Source: Candidatus Amoebophilus asiaticus 5a2
GTDB taxonomy: Bacteria > Bacteroidota > Bacteroidia > Cytophagales > Amoebophilaceae
Reading direction: 5' to 3'
DNA: 64,000 nt
Assembly: GCF_000020565.1 (NCBI RefSeq)
Contig: NC_010830.1
Coordinates: forward strand, 1,716,001-1,780,000
Part shown: piece by piece, positions 1-10,080 of the stretch
How the letters are laid out: each line of letters starts with the position of its first letter
How positions within the stretch are numbered: position 1 is the stretch's first letter
Translations under genes and position numbers: made by a program
The notes under the pieces: model-generated
Databases searched by the model: none
Told to the model about the DNA's origin: nothing
The model's input: the letters and a program-made list of their open reading frames with translations, nothing else

Positions 1-3000
1 GTATCTTTAAATTTTCCAGCTATTGCACTTACAACTTTTATAGCGTTGTTTTGAAATACTTCAAATTGTTGAGTAATATCTTGGCATTTGTACCTTACTT
101 GAACAATTTGTTCCTTAATAGACTCTTTATCATTACTAATTAAATTGCTAATATTATTAAGTAATCCTTCACTAACTTGTTCTATTATCTTACTATTACC
201 AATAGAAACAACATTTTTTAAGAATTGTGTAGCGTCTTCTGCTATTGCCTCATCAACTTTAATATCTCCCATAACGATTTGTTCAAACTTAGATTTTTGA
301 ACAGTAAACTTATGAAGATCATCCTTAACTTTTCCTAGAATTGCAGTAACGTCGTGTTCCAGTACTTTTTGAGACTCACTTGAAATATACTCATCCACAT
401 CAGTTTTAATCTTCTCGGCAACTTCTATAATTTTAGTTTCCACTTTATCTCTTTCCTCAGTTTGTATTTTAGGGTCAAGCCTACCTATTAAATTCGCAGC
501 TTTTTCTTGAATACGCGTGGCTTTATGTTTATATACAGTAAGCTCCTGCGCTTTCTTACCCCATTCTGCATAGTTTACTCTAAGGCTATCATCATATTGC
601 AATGATAAGTAGGTATTCTTGTCAATTTTATTAAACGCTACTCTTAAACTATTAACTTCTTGTTCAAGTCTCTTAAGCGTTTGCTCAAACAGTTGCTTAT
701 TAATCCACGTAAACTCTTTAATATATATATGTTCAGGGTCATTCTTATGGTATATTTTTAGCGTAAGGTTAGCTGTATATTGTTCTTGAGATAATTTACC
801 TTCCATATTTAAAGTCATGACTTTATCCTTTTGTTTAAGTTTTGAAGAACCACTTTTCCCTAGTACCTTATCTAATGTAGTATTAATATTATCTTCGCTA
901 ACATTTCCTAACTTATAGCAAACTCCTTTACCATGAATGATTTCGATACGTATTTCGTCCATTGGTACAGCTCGGCCTACATTTTTGATAGGTATCTCAA
1001 GCTTTGCATTATCTTCCAACCTTGTGTTTTTTTGTTCTGTAACCTGTAAACTAACTCCCTCTGCCTTCCAAACTACTGACTGTTTAGCCAACTCTATATC
1101 ACCACGTTTTACCGTAACAGTGACTTTGTCCTCATCAATACGATCTATAGCCTTATTTAATTTAAATCGAATGGGTGCGGTGGGGGTATTTTTAGCTACT
1201 TCGTCATCCCCAATTAACGTATCTAAGCGTCTTATAGGCCTATTGTTTGATGTAGCGTATTTACATATTTTATTTATTGCTTCTAAACTAGGACTACGAG
1301 GCAGTTTTTCATTTAATTCAATAAGGCTAAACTGAGTATCTTTATCACTACTTAGTTCTATTATAAACTCCTTGGGATTTACAGGCCCTACAGCATTAGA
1401 AAGTGTAAAGCTGGCTTCATTATTACCTACAAGTACAAGCGAATGTAAGTTTTTTATTTCTAATTGATCCTCTTGCCAATCTATATGAAGAGGCATTCCT
1501 TGCTGTGTCTTTTTATAATAAAGGAATAAGTCGAACTGAGCTTCTTTTGCTTCTTCTGGCTTTACATAAAGTGATATTGTATTTCCTATTTTACCTATAT
1601 TAACACTCGTTAAGGTATCAAGCTTGTGTTTACTTACAGGAGATTTTGAAAGGAAGCTATTACTGTTACTTTTTATATCTATCCATACATGCTTGAGGTC
1701 TATATTGTCTGAATGCCTACCGGTTGGCGCTTCTATAGTGAAATTTAGCATACGATTAGATCCTGTTAATAAAATGTTGCCTGTTGCAGTATCTTTAGAC
1801 ACTAACTTCATTGCAACCTCTTTTGCTTCCAAAGTCTTTATTTCTGTTGCCTGATTAATGGGTTTACCATTATACAGTACTCCGAATTCAAAAGTTGCCT
1901 TGTCTGCCTTCTTAAAATCTACTAAAAGACGTCTTTCCTCTGTTGAAGTATTAGGAGCTATGGTTACTTCCTGAGTCACAACTTCTTTCTTTTCTTTTAT
2001 TTCTTTTAATGTAACCTCTTTCCCCTCATTATCTTCACCTATATTGGTGTATTTTATCTTTACTTTTTCAGCTACATCATTACCATTATTTCTAATAGTA
2101 TATATAATATACCCCTCAGTAGGATCATAATGCAGTTTATCTATTCTTAGGTCCACATTTAAAGGTGTAAAAGTATACAATTTCGGAGTAGTTTGCCCTC
2201 CCTCATAAACCAGCGTAAATTCAATATCTACACTTGAATTGGTACCAAAGTCTAATTCTTTTAGCTCTGTATGTATTCCTTTGGCTCCCACAGCTATGTC
2301 TCCTAGATCTTTTTTTTCAACTTTATCTTTTATAAGGGTCTTTCCTTGCAACTTGACGCCCTCGGTTTTTCCAACGTATTGTAGCTTTATTCCCTTAGCA
2401 GATACAGTACCATTATTTTCTATGTTGCATGTAAGTACACGTGAGTTTCCTTTCTTACGTTCTATACCTAAATTAAGCAACATACCTTGCTCCCAACTTA
2501 CTGTAACAGGATTACCTTGTGCTTTTTCTTGGTAGTATAGTTGAATGGTAAAGCTAGCTTTAAGATCTTTTTTAGCGTTTATAGTTAAAGTTTTTTCTAA
2601 TTCCTGATTACCTGCTATTGATGCCAACACTATTTCATATTTTCCCTCATCTGCAGTCGGTGCAGCGCCTTCTATTGTAGCTTGAGAACCCTCAGTTCTA
2701 TTTATAACTAATTTAAGCTGGCCCGCGCTAATAGAATTAGCGTTAGGATTATATAATTTTAATTTGATATCTTTGTTATCACCTTGTATTTTATTGGGAG
2801 TCTCCTGTGTAAATCTAAGTTCCTTATAAGCATTCCAGCTTAAATCAGTACCGTCCACTAACTCACCTTGCTCACTGAACAACTCAAGCCTATATTTTAA
2901 TTCTGTAGTTTCCATATCAGGCACTAGTTTCAAATCTACTTGAAAGGATGTCCTGTAATCATCTAAACTAGCGCTTTTTGTAAAATGAGTTAATGTTTCT

Positions 3001-3326
3001 ATTATTTCCTTTGCTTTTTTAATTTCATTTTCAGCATCCGCATAATGTAAATGAGAAGCTATACCCCCTTCCTGCTTTTCAAGGCTAACCTTTAGTTTAA
3101 ATTTTTCTAAATCAGCCATTTTATCAGGCTGTGCTAACTGAAAGGAAATTGTTGTTTTTGTAGCATCCCCCATGAGATTACGAGGATTTACTTCCATAGT
3201 CAAACCGCCACTTCCTCCCATTTCACCATTATCACATCGGCAAGAAACAGTGTTTAAGATAGGGAACAAGCTCAATAAATAGCTTAGAATAAGATAACCC
3301 TTTAAATTTTTTAATTTGGTTAACAT
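1..3326 (-). CDS. Giant repeat lipoprotein, C-terminus beyond window edge
   Basis: The frame starts with ATG at 3326 and stays open to base 1, so at least 1,108 residues are present and the C-terminus is missing. The N-terminus is a lipoprotein signal: a hydrophobic stretch ending in TVSC with the probable lipidated Cys at about residue 29, then RCDN. The middle has degenerate immunoglobulin-sized segments of about 120 residues that often close with a Trp-containing strand. The last 250 visible residues are charged, heptad-like coiled coil. It is a paralog of the protein at 5049-8876: same SC-x-C start, order of segments, Trp strand before the coil and C-terminal coil. The long open frames on the opposite strand are mirror images of its codon bias. 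I know no named family. Inferred site is the periplasm or outer surface; function unknown, possibly adhesion or host contact. Confidence 0.85.
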   Translation of the reverse strand, partial: MLTKLKNLKGYLILSYLLSLFPILNTVSCRCDNGEMGGSGGLTMEVNPRNLMGDATKTTISFQLAQPDKMADLEKFKLKVSLEKQEGGIASHLHYADAENEIKKAKEIIETLTHFTKSASLDDYRTSFQVDLKLVPDMETTELKYRLELFSEQGELVDGTDLSWNAYKELRFTQETPNKIQGDNKDIKLKLYNPNANSISAGQLKLVINRTEGSQATIEGAAPTADEGKYEIVLASIAGNQELEKTLTINAKKDLKASFTIQLYYQEKAQGNPVTVSWEQGMLLNLGIERKKGNSRVLTCNIENNGTVSAKGIKLQYVGKTEGVKLQGKTLIKDKVEKKDLGDIAVGAKGIHTELKELDFGTNSSVDIEFTLVYEGGQTTPKLYTFTPLNVDLRIDKLHYDPTEGYIIYTIRNNGNDVAEKVKIKYTNIGEDNEGKEVTLKEIKEKKEVVTQEVTIAPNTSTEERRLLVDFKKADKATFEFGVLYNGKPINQATEIKTLEAKEVAMKLVSKDTATGNILLTGSNRMLNFTIEAPTGRHSDNIDLKHVWIDIKSNSNSFLSKSPVSKHKLDTLTSVNIGKIGNTISLYVKPEEAKEAQFDLFLYYKKTQQGMPLHIDWQEDQLEIKNLHSLVLVGNNEASFTLSNAVGPVNPKEFIIELSSDKDTQFSLIELNEKLPRSPSLEAINKICKYATSNNRPIRRLDTLIGDDEVAKNTPTAPIRFKLNKAIDRIDEDKVTVTVKRGDIELAKQSVVWKAEGVSLQVTEQKNTRLEDNAKLEIPIKNVGRAVPMDEIRIEIIHGKGVCYKLGNVSEDNINTTLDKVLGKSGSSKLKQKDKVMTLNMEGKLSQEQYTANLTLKIYHKNDPEHIYIKEFTWINKQLFEQTLKRLEQEVNSLRVAFNKIDKNTYLSLQYDDSLRVNYAEWGKKAQELTVYKHKATRIQEKAANLIGRLDPKIQTEERDKVETKIIEVAEKIKTDVDEYISSESQKVLEHDVTAILGKVKDDLHKFTVQKSKFEQIVMGDIKVDEAIAEDATQFLKNVVSIGNSKIIEQVSEGLLNNISNLISNDKESIKEQIVQVRYKCQDITQQFEVFQNNAIKVVSAIAGKFKD

Positions 3327-3570
3327 AGAAATAAAACAGTTATTTGAGGAATTTTTAAATTCTTTTTATGGATAGGTAGCTTATTATAAAATAAGATATT
3401 TAAGGCAGAATAGCTACCGATAAACAAGGATTTTATACTGTAAGCAAAATAAAGTGTGTATAATTAGTCATCTCAACCTTTACTATATGCATCCCAAAGG
3501 CTAGAATGTAGATTAATTGCTATTAGGAGCTACCTTATCAGGGCTAACCCACAATAAAACAATAAAATAG

Positions 3571-4302
3571 AAAATTATTAAATTAGTATAAATTTGTTTT
3601 TTAGGAGAAAAAGTATAAATTATCCTAAATGTAGTAATATCCAAAACTGTAAGAATGAGATTACTAAAAGGCATACAACATTATCAATACAAGAGCTGCC
3701 AGTTTCGTTATACAGCCAGCCAAAATCTGGTGTCAAACCAATACAAACCAAGCGCTTAGCCTTACAATTGTATTTAGAAGGGCTAGGCTTTCGCGCTATT
3801 GGCAACCTACTTCAAATAAGCTATGGCACCGTCTATCAATGGATAGAAGCATCGGGAGAACAAGCAACTCTACCCACTCACTACCCAAGAGCCAGAAGAG
3901 GTATAGAGCTAGATGAGTTGCATACGTATGTAGGCTCAAAAAAGTACTGTTGAGTATGGATTGCTGTTGATAGACTTAGTAAACGGTTCCTCTCATATGT
4001 GTGTGGAAACCGATCAAACAAAACAGGATTAAGGTTATGGGAAAAGATAAAAACGCTAAGCCAAATTTATTGTAGCGATTATTGGAAGAGTTATGGTGAG
4101 TTTATTCCAAAGGATAAGCATATCCAAAGTAAGTCAGAGACATATACTGTAGAAGGATATAATAGTTTAATTATGCATTATTTAACAAAATTCAAGCACA
4201 AAGGGAAATGTTATAGCGAGCAGGTGCATATGATTGAAAAGTCACTTGATTTATTGATAGCTAAAATAAATAATCAGTTATCTATATTAATCTAACAATA
4301 AC
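3571..4302 (+). mobile_element. IS1-type element, decayed copy
   Basis: The element is 732 bp, the same length as the better preserved copy at 42661-43392. Its ends are degraded versions of that copy's inverted repeat (core ATTATTAAATTAG on the left, CTAACAATAAC on the right). No flanking duplication is visible any more, which suits an old insertion. It lies between the two giant lipoprotein genes at 1-3326 and 5049-8876. Confidence 0.8.
3594..4295 (+). pseudogene. IS1 family transposase (InsA/InsB type), inactivated
   Basis: Two pieces are readable. The first (3594-3953) contains an InsA-like helix-turn-helix (LEGLGFRAIG then SYGTVYQW) and ends at YVGSKK. The second (from about 3975 to 4295) is the InsB-like catalytic part, with YCSDYWKSY and ETYTVEGYNSL. 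Compared with 43347-42668, this copy has lost zinc-finger cysteines (CPRC has become YPKC), has an early indel that scrambles the finger region, and lacks two bases just after the slippery A-run. Because of that loss the usual -1 frameshift would no longer reach the InsB frame. It is therefore a dead copy. Confidence 0.85.
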
Positions 4303-4352
4303 TCGATTGATTCGATTGGAAATTTGATGGTGTGTGATATGTTCATTCTTAT

Positions 4353-4735
4353 TTAAGATAGGAAAAACAAAGTCCTCTTTTCCCCACTTGTCGCTCGCTT
4401 ATATTTTTCTAATATCTCCAGTGCTGGTAACATCAGTTTGAACTGCATCATCTTACCCATCTTTAGACATGTATATACAACCCGGTCTTCCACAATTTGC
4501 TTCCATTTAAGACTTGCCATATCCCTGAAATTTATGCGTTGCTCGTAGTAGCTAAACAAAAAATAATCCCTGGCCACCTGAAGCTTATTATCCTCGAGGA
4601 ACGGTAGGGTTACAATTTACTGTAGATCTTCTCGGCTCATGGCACGCTTCTGCATGAGGGCAGTAAATTTACCAAGCGAGTAATTATCAAAAGGATAATG
4701 CTTCTTTTCCAACTCTTTGCAGCAACTCAAATGTA
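4353..4735 (-). pseudogene. Tyrosine recombinase (integrase) remnant
   Basis: The readable 74-residue piece has ARDYFLFSYYEQ, INFRDMASLKWKQI and LKMGKMMQFKL. This matches the start of the catalytic domain in Bacteroidota site-specific tyrosine recombinases, where the first catalytic Arg lies in FRDMASLKW. The frame extends upstream of its first Met (LPFLEDNKLQV). A further upstream fragment (NYSLGKFTALMQKRAMS), typical of the inter-domain linker, lies in the same stretch after a stop. The catalytic HxxR and Tyr motifs are absent. It is the relic of an integrated mobile element. Confidence 0.6.
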
Positions 4736-5048
4736 AACTAATACTATATAAAGCAAACCTTAATAAAAGCAATTACCATACAAGTTTGAAAAAATTAAGG
4801 CGACTGATAAACCTCTTGTCGACTTAAAGCAATTTGAAACTATAGGAACAGAAATGTGGTAAAAGAATATAAAATCTCCATTTCTTGCTTACTTGGCAGC
4901 TATTACTAATTATATTCCTTGTTGATATACCTTAATAAATCTGAAGTTTATATATACAATTACTGTTAAGTTGAAAAGTGGAATATTATAGAAGTTTCAC
5001 TTGGTTTTTTTATATGAGCTAGTCTTAGTTTTCAGTCTAGAGGAATTA
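4736..5048. other. Intergenic stretch, no intact gene
   Basis: AT-rich sequence between the integrase relic and the stop of the giant lipoprotein gene. Plus-strand bases 4790-4925 translate, across one stop, to a plausible protein-like string including DKPLVDLKQFETIG and SPFLAYLAAITNYIP. This could be a gene remnant, but I do not recognise it. Confidence 0.3.
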
Positions 5049-8000
5049 TTATCCCCAAACAAGTGAAAGCTCATCTAGGCTATCTAGCTTACTTATTATT
5101 TCCGAAACTTTGGACTGCAATTCCAATCCAGTATTTTCATCAAATTTATTTTCTACATAAAATTTATCGATCCATCCAAGAACTTTTATTGCATGTTGAA
5201 TTTGTTGCTGAATGAGCTTAGTTTGTTCTTGCCTTTCTAATTCGGAAAGTTCTTGCTCAACTTTAGTAAGGATAGATGAAACGGCCATTGTGCTTGTATC
5301 ATAAGCTTCTTTTACATTTCGTATGAGGGATTTGTAAATTTCTTGAATTTCATTTCTGAGATTATTAAGTTTATCAATAACCTCTGAGTCAATAGAAGCA
5401 CCTGCATTAAAGCAATTTTTGGCCTCTGAACAGATGAATTCAGCAAGTCTACAAGCTGAAAAGGCCTTAGTATCATAGTCGGTAAAATTTAATTTAAATC
5501 CAGAAAAGAGATCTTTAATTTTATTTTCAATCTCGCGATCAATTGATTTAAAAAAGGAAGTATTTTTATTATCAAAATAATTATTAATTGCTTGGGAATA
5601 ACTTTCAACATGCGCTTTATTTATATTTATTACTTCTTTAAATTCTTCGATGTTAATCCTATTTTTGCTAACAACAGTTAACAAAGCTTCCATGACAGAG
5701 TTTACAGCAGCTTTATTATTAGTAGTAATAAGTTTGCACTTAGTTTCAGCTTGATCGATTCGTTCTTTAATAACTTCACCATAAATAATATTAGTAGAAT
5801 TCTCAATACGAGTTAACACTTCACTACTTTTTTTCAACTCACGCTCAATAAAAACAGTATTATTAACATATTGCATAACATCTCCAATCGTTTCCATAAG
5901 TCCAGAACTTCCTATAAAAAGCCTGTTAAGTTCATCAACTTTCAAAGCAGCTTCAGTAGCATTTTTCTCAGAATTCTTGAGAGAAGTAGAAATCTGTTGG
6001 TCTACCATTTCAAAAGCATCTAAATCACAACTATCAGCATCAACACCAATTTGCTCAGCAACTTGAATAATTTCAGTTTCAACTTGGATTTTCTCATTAC
6101 GCTGAACCTCAGCATTGAGCTTATTTACTAAGTCTACAGCTCTTATCTGAATATCCTTAGCTTCTTCCTTGTCAGCAATAATTTTAGAAACCCTGTTGAA
6201 CCAGTTATCATAGTCATTCTTTTTTAAGAATTCCTGCACATCCTTTTTATTTGTATTAAAATTGATTTGCAATTGTTTTATCTCTTTTTTAAGTACATCA
6301 AAGCTTTGGCTAAATTGATGCTTATTAATCCAGATCAAATCTTTGGTATACAAGCAATCATTTTTGTAAAAAACTTGTAATTTAAGTTGAGCGACATATT
6401 TATCTGTAGGCAATATTCCATCTAATTCTAAACTAAATGTGTGAGGCATTATTGTTGTCCATTCAGAGGAAATTCTTTCTCCTAGAATAGAAGATAAGCT
6501 TATGTTAATCTTATCCTCGCTAACATTACCTAACTTATATTTAATTCCTTTTTCATGAATAAGCCTAATTTGTATTTGGTCCGTTTTTATAGTACGTCCT
6601 TTATTTATTATTGTAATAGGAATAGCTGTAGTATCATCAAACCACCTATTTTCCACAAGATTTTCCATTCTAACTTCAAAACTAGCTTCCTCAGCTTTCC
6701 ATTTTGCTTGCTCGCTAGCTAGTTCAGTTGTGCCACGTTTTACTGTAATGGTAACACGGTCTACATCAACACTATCAACAGCCTTAGCTAACCTGAACCG
6801 AATAGGATGTGTTGAAACATTAATAGCTACTTGGTCAGTTCCAATTAATTGGTCGAGGGTCATACTATTATTCCCAATAGTTTTATCAGCTTTTATTAAT
6901 GTAAAACTATTATTAGCATCGCTAGTTAATTCTATAGTCAGCTTACTAGGATCGATAGCGGCTACATTATTGCAGAGTGTGAAGCTAGCTTCATTATTGC
7001 CTACAAATGAAGCCAAATTTTGTATTTTGATATTATCTTCTTGCCAATTTACACTTAGTGGCGTGGCTTGAGGTTTATTTTTGTAACTAAGTATTAGCTC
7101 GAATTCCGCTTCTTTTGCTCTAGCTTGATCTATATATAACGTTAGATCATCCCCAATTTTACCTAACTCAACACCCCCTAATTGACTGATATCTACTTTA
7201 TCTCGAGCATTCTTTGTTATAAAACTACTGTTACCTATCTTATTCTTGATAGCTATAGCTACATACTTAGGGTCTATACCTATAACAGGCCTACTATCAG
7301 CTTCTAATTCTATCTTACATTTGAATACTTTCTCATCTCCTGTTAATGAAATATCATTTGTAACTAGACCTATAGGAACTAGCTTTAGGTTGACCTCTTT
7401 TGCCTTAATAGGTAAATCTTTTGTTCCATGGCTAATTGGCTTACCTTTGTAAAGTATCTCAAAGCGAAATAGTGCTTCATCTGCTTGTTTGAAATCGACC
7501 GAAAGACTTACCAAAGGTGACACTTTATCTATTCTCATACTTGCTGTAGTCGCTGTGGCCTTAGTAGCTAATGTAACTTCCCTTTCTTGATCATTTTTAC
7601 TGATATTGGTGTAGCGTACCTGCACGTCTCCTGCCATATCCCTTCCTTGATTTTTTATCTGGTAAGTCACCATATTATTATGGTAAATTAACCCTTCTAT
7701 ACTTAATTGTATATCTAAAGCATAAAAAGTAAGCTTCTGAATTTGTTCCTTCCCAGCTTCATCGATCAGTTTAAATTCAAATTCAGCACTTTGGTTAGTA
7801 CCAAAATCTATCTCTCCTAAGACCTGGTTTTCCCTTTTGGCACCTTTGCTTATATCTCCTATTACTATTTCCTTGAATTCCCCCTCACTAAGCGACATAC
7901 CAGCTAACTGAACACCTGTCGTTTTACTCCTATATGCTAGTTTTACATTCTTTGCATCTTTTGTACCAACATTTTTTGTACTATAACTAAGTATACGTGG

Positions 8001-8876
8001 ATCTCCCATATAGTCCACATCTAGCTTAAGTAACATACCTTGCTCCCAGCTTACAGTTATAGTATTATTGCTTCGTATTTTGCTTTGATGAATTAGTTGT
8101 ATGCTAAAGGTAGCCTCAAAATCAGTTTTCGAGTCTATGAACAAATTTTTGGCTAGGTCTTGGGTACCTGCTATAGCTTCTCCTATTTCTAGTTCATAGG
8201 TAGTGGGGATAATTGTAGAATTAGCTCCTACTATTTCAGCCTCTGTACCCTGGATCCGCGTTATTTGTAATTTAAGCGTACCAGCTGCTATGGTCTCGTT
8301 ATTAGGGTTATGGATGTTTAATTTAATTTCTTTATTTTCCCCTTCCATGTTTTCTTCACTCTTGCAACTAAGAGTAGGGAATAGCTTCTCAGGTTTATAT
8401 TCTACAGGATAACTATCTATCAAACTTCCTTCCGCATCAAAAGCCTCAAATTGATATATTAATAGTGTAACCCCCTTACCAGGTTTTACCTTAAAGTCTA
8501 TTTTTAAAGAAGAATTACTATCCTTTAAACTGTTTAATGAAGTAAAATGACTCAGTTGTTCGGTTAGTTCTTCTACCTTTCTTTTTTCTCCTTCAGCATT
8601 TTGATATTTTAGCTGACTGCCCGACCCTCCTTCTTGTTGGATTATTCGTACGTTTAGTTGAAATTTTCCTAAATTAGCTTGCTTGCGAGCTTCTGTTAGC
8701 TGAAAAGTGACTATGGTATTTGTGTTAGTTTCTGATAAACTGCGAGGCTCTACTTTAAAGGTAAGATCACCAATAGTATCTTCTTTATTACCACATTTGC
8801 AAGAGATAATATTACTAAGTAGAGCTAAGATAAATACTTGACTTAAAAGAAGATGCTTTTTAAAGTTTCTTGGCAT
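5049..8876 (-). CDS. Giant repeat lipoprotein, 1,275 aa, with C-terminal coiled coil
   Basis: The first 28 residues form a lipoprotein signal (ILALLSNIISC, lipid-site Cys about residue 26, second Cys at 28). Residues about 40-860 are divergent beta-rich segments of about 110-130 residues, each with a charged linker and a closing Trp strand such as VSWEQ, VNWQED and LIWINK. Residues about 870-1275 are rich in K, E, N, I and L with heptad spacing and read as a long coiled coil. The gene stands alone. It shares architecture and local identity with 1-3326 and shorter segments with 50820-54512, so the window holds three members of one family. No enzyme motif is visible. An exported, lipid-anchored fibrous surface protein is the best inference. 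Confidence 0.9.
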   Translation of the reverse strand: MPRNFKKHLLLSQVFILALLSNIISCKCGNKEDTIGDLTFKVEPRSLSETNTNTIVTFQLTEARKQANLGKFQLNVRIIQQEGGSGSQLKYQNAEGEKRKVEELTEQLSHFTSLNSLKDSNSSLKIDFKVKPGKGVTLLIYQFEAFDAEGSLIDSYPVEYKPEKLFPTLSCKSEENMEGENKEIKLNIHNPNNETIAAGTLKLQITRIQGTEAEIVGANSTIIPTTYELEIGEAIAGTQDLAKNLFIDSKTDFEATFSIQLIHQSKIRSNNTITVSWEQGMLLKLDVDYMGDPRILSYSTKNVGTKDAKNVKLAYRSKTTGVQLAGMSLSEGEFKEIVIGDISKGAKRENQVLGEIDFGTNQSAEFEFKLIDEAGKEQIQKLTFYALDIQLSIEGLIYHNNMVTYQIKNQGRDMAGDVQVRYTNISKNDQEREVTLATKATATTASMRIDKVSPLVSLSVDFKQADEALFRFEILYKGKPISHGTKDLPIKAKEVNLKLVPIGLVTNDISLTGDEKVFKCKIELEADSRPVIGIDPKYVAIAIKNKIGNSSFITKNARDKVDISQLGGVELGKIGDDLTLYIDQARAKEAEFELILSYKNKPQATPLSVNWQEDNIKIQNLASFVGNNEASFTLCNNVAAIDPSKLTIELTSDANNSFTLIKADKTIGNNSMTLDQLIGTDQVAINVSTHPIRFRLAKAVDSVDVDRVTITVKRGTTELASEQAKWKAEEASFEVRMENLVENRWFDDTTAIPITIINKGRTIKTDQIQIRLIHEKGIKYKLGNVSEDKINISLSSILGERISSEWTTIMPHTFSLELDGILPTDKYVAQLKLQVFYKNDCLYTKDLIWINKHQFSQSFDVLKKEIKQLQINFNTNKKDVQEFLKKNDYDNWFNRVSKIIADKEEAKDIQIRAVDLVNKLNAEVQRNEKIQVETEIIQVAEQIGVDADSCDLDAFEMVDQQISTSLKNSEKNATEAALKVDELNRLFIGSSGLMETIGDVMQYVNNTVFIERELKKSSEVLTRIENSTNIIYGEVIKERIDQAETKCKLITTNNKAAVNSVMEALLTVVSKNRINIEEFKEVININKAHVESYSQAINNYFDNKNTSFFKSIDREIENKIKDLFSGFKLNFTDYDTKAFSACRLAEFICSEAKNCFNAGASIDSEVIDKLNNLRNEIQEIYKSLIRNVKEAYDTSTMAVSSILTKVEQELSELERQEQTKLIQQQIQHAIKVLGWIDKFYVENKFDENTGLELQSKVSEIISKLDSLDELSLVWG

Positions 8877-9349
8877 AGGGATAAAATGTTTGAGTGACAG
8901 TTTTTAACACCCGCATATAAATAAAGTATGGTTCTAGAAAAATACTAGTATGTGAACTTAAAAATATATAAGGATATAGTATGCTATATTTTTGACTATT
9001 TATTTGTAATAGGTCTAGGGTAAACATAAGTACTTAAAAGAATATGATCATAACAAAGAAGGTAGATGCTAAAAGCTAACAATTTATCCCAGATAGTAAA
9101 TAATGCAAAAATTAAAATGATATGTCAATAAGAAAATTTTTAGCTTTATTTGATATATTCTTTCTCAAACCATCCAAACATAAATTTTTTAGCCTTAGCA
9201 TCTATCCTATCCACCTATTTCTAATACGTTAAAAATAGCTTTCATTTTCTTGAGATTTTTATAGAGATTGCTATTAAGTTATAGCTAGCTAGTGTGGGTA
9301 GATGGTATCGAAAACCACTTTTAATTTAGTTTAATGGTTCAGAAGATGT
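8877..9349. other. Intergenic, no gene seen
   Basis: About 470 bp of AT-rich sequence between the start of the giant lipoprotein gene and the frr terminator. I see no RNA, repeat or gene remnant. It must include the promoter of the lipoprotein gene, but I cannot place it. Confidence 0.4.
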
Positions 9350-9383
9350 GTAACGGAGACAGCTTTATAGCTACCTCCATTAC
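9350..9383 (-). terminator. Hairpin downstream of frr
   Basis: GTAACGGAG pairs with CTCCATTAC around an AGCT/AGCT inner stem, with one internal mismatch. It lies about 43 bp past the frr stop. The following run on the minus strand is A/T-rich rather than a clean U tract, so efficiency is uncertain. Confidence 0.5.
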
Positions 9384-9425
9384 ATTATGTTTTAAGTTTT
9401 ACCACAACTAAAATCTTAATAATTC

Positions 9426-9986
9426 CTACACTTCTAATATTTCTGCTTCTTTATGAGTTAAGAGGTTATCAATATTATGAATATGCTTATCAGTCAAGTT
9501 TTGCAGTTTTTCTTCTGCTCTTTTGATAGTATCCTCAGAAGCACCATCTTTTTGTAGATGTTTGAATGTTTCCTTAATATCTTTTCTAATATTCCTTATA
9601 GAAATCTTACCTTTTTCTGCTTCGTTTTTTGCTTGTTTTACCAGATCTTTTCTACGTTCTTCGGTGAGTGGAGGAACAATAATCCTAACCACTTCTCCAT
9701 CATTTTGTGGATTAAGTCCTAGCTTACTATTAACAATCGCCTTTTCAATTTCCTGAATACATTTTCTCTCCCATGGCTTAATAACTAGTGTTCTTGCATC
9801 TGGAGTAGTAATAGCTGCTACTTGGTTAAGTGGGGTCATAGCATTATAATATAAAATACTAATACCATCTAGCATATCTGGCATAGCCCTTCCAGCACGA
9901 ATTTTACTAAATTCTATTTGCGTATGCGTACAAGCTTTTTGCATCAGCTGATCGGATTTATCTAACTGCTTTTGAATTTCATCCAT
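9426..9986 (-). CDS. frr: Ribosome recycling factor
   Basis: This 186-residue protein is full length for RRF, which splits post-termination ribosomes together with EF-G so that subunits and mRNA are released. Seen in the sequence: the N-terminal helix, the family block KIRAGRA near residue 28, the domain II beta region with NQVAAITTPDARTLVI, and the C-terminal block LTEERRKDLVKQ followed by the third helix of domain I. It follows fmt with a 94-bp gap on the same strand and is probably co-transcribed with the ftsE-like gene and fmt. Nothing is missing. Confidence 0.98.
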   Translation of the reverse strand: MDEIQKQLDKSDQLMQKACTHTQIEFSKIRAGRAMPDMLDGISILYYNAMTPLNQVAAITTPDARTLVIKPWERKCIQEIEKAIVNSKLGLNPQNDGEVVRIIVPPLTEERRKDLVKQAKNEAEKGKISIRNIRKDIKETFKHLQKDGASEDTIKRAEEKLQNLTDKHIHNIDNLLTHKEAEILEV

Positions 9987-10080
9987 AATAGTTGCCTTTA
10001 ATAATAGAGTTATATTTTTAGACCTGTTTATATGTTAGCTAATATAGTCATTTTTTAATCTTGATAAAAAAATAATTCTA

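Noticed and set aside
937-2535. Several open frames on the plus strand opposite the first giant lipoprotein gene
   Set aside because: They lie in the same antisense phase as those seen opposite 5049-8876, contain no recognisable domain, and follow from the codon bias of the minus-strand gene.
6730-8412. Plus-strand open frames opposite the 1,275-residue lipoprotein
   Set aside because: Antisense shadows; Ser/Leu/Thr-rich low-information text and no homology.
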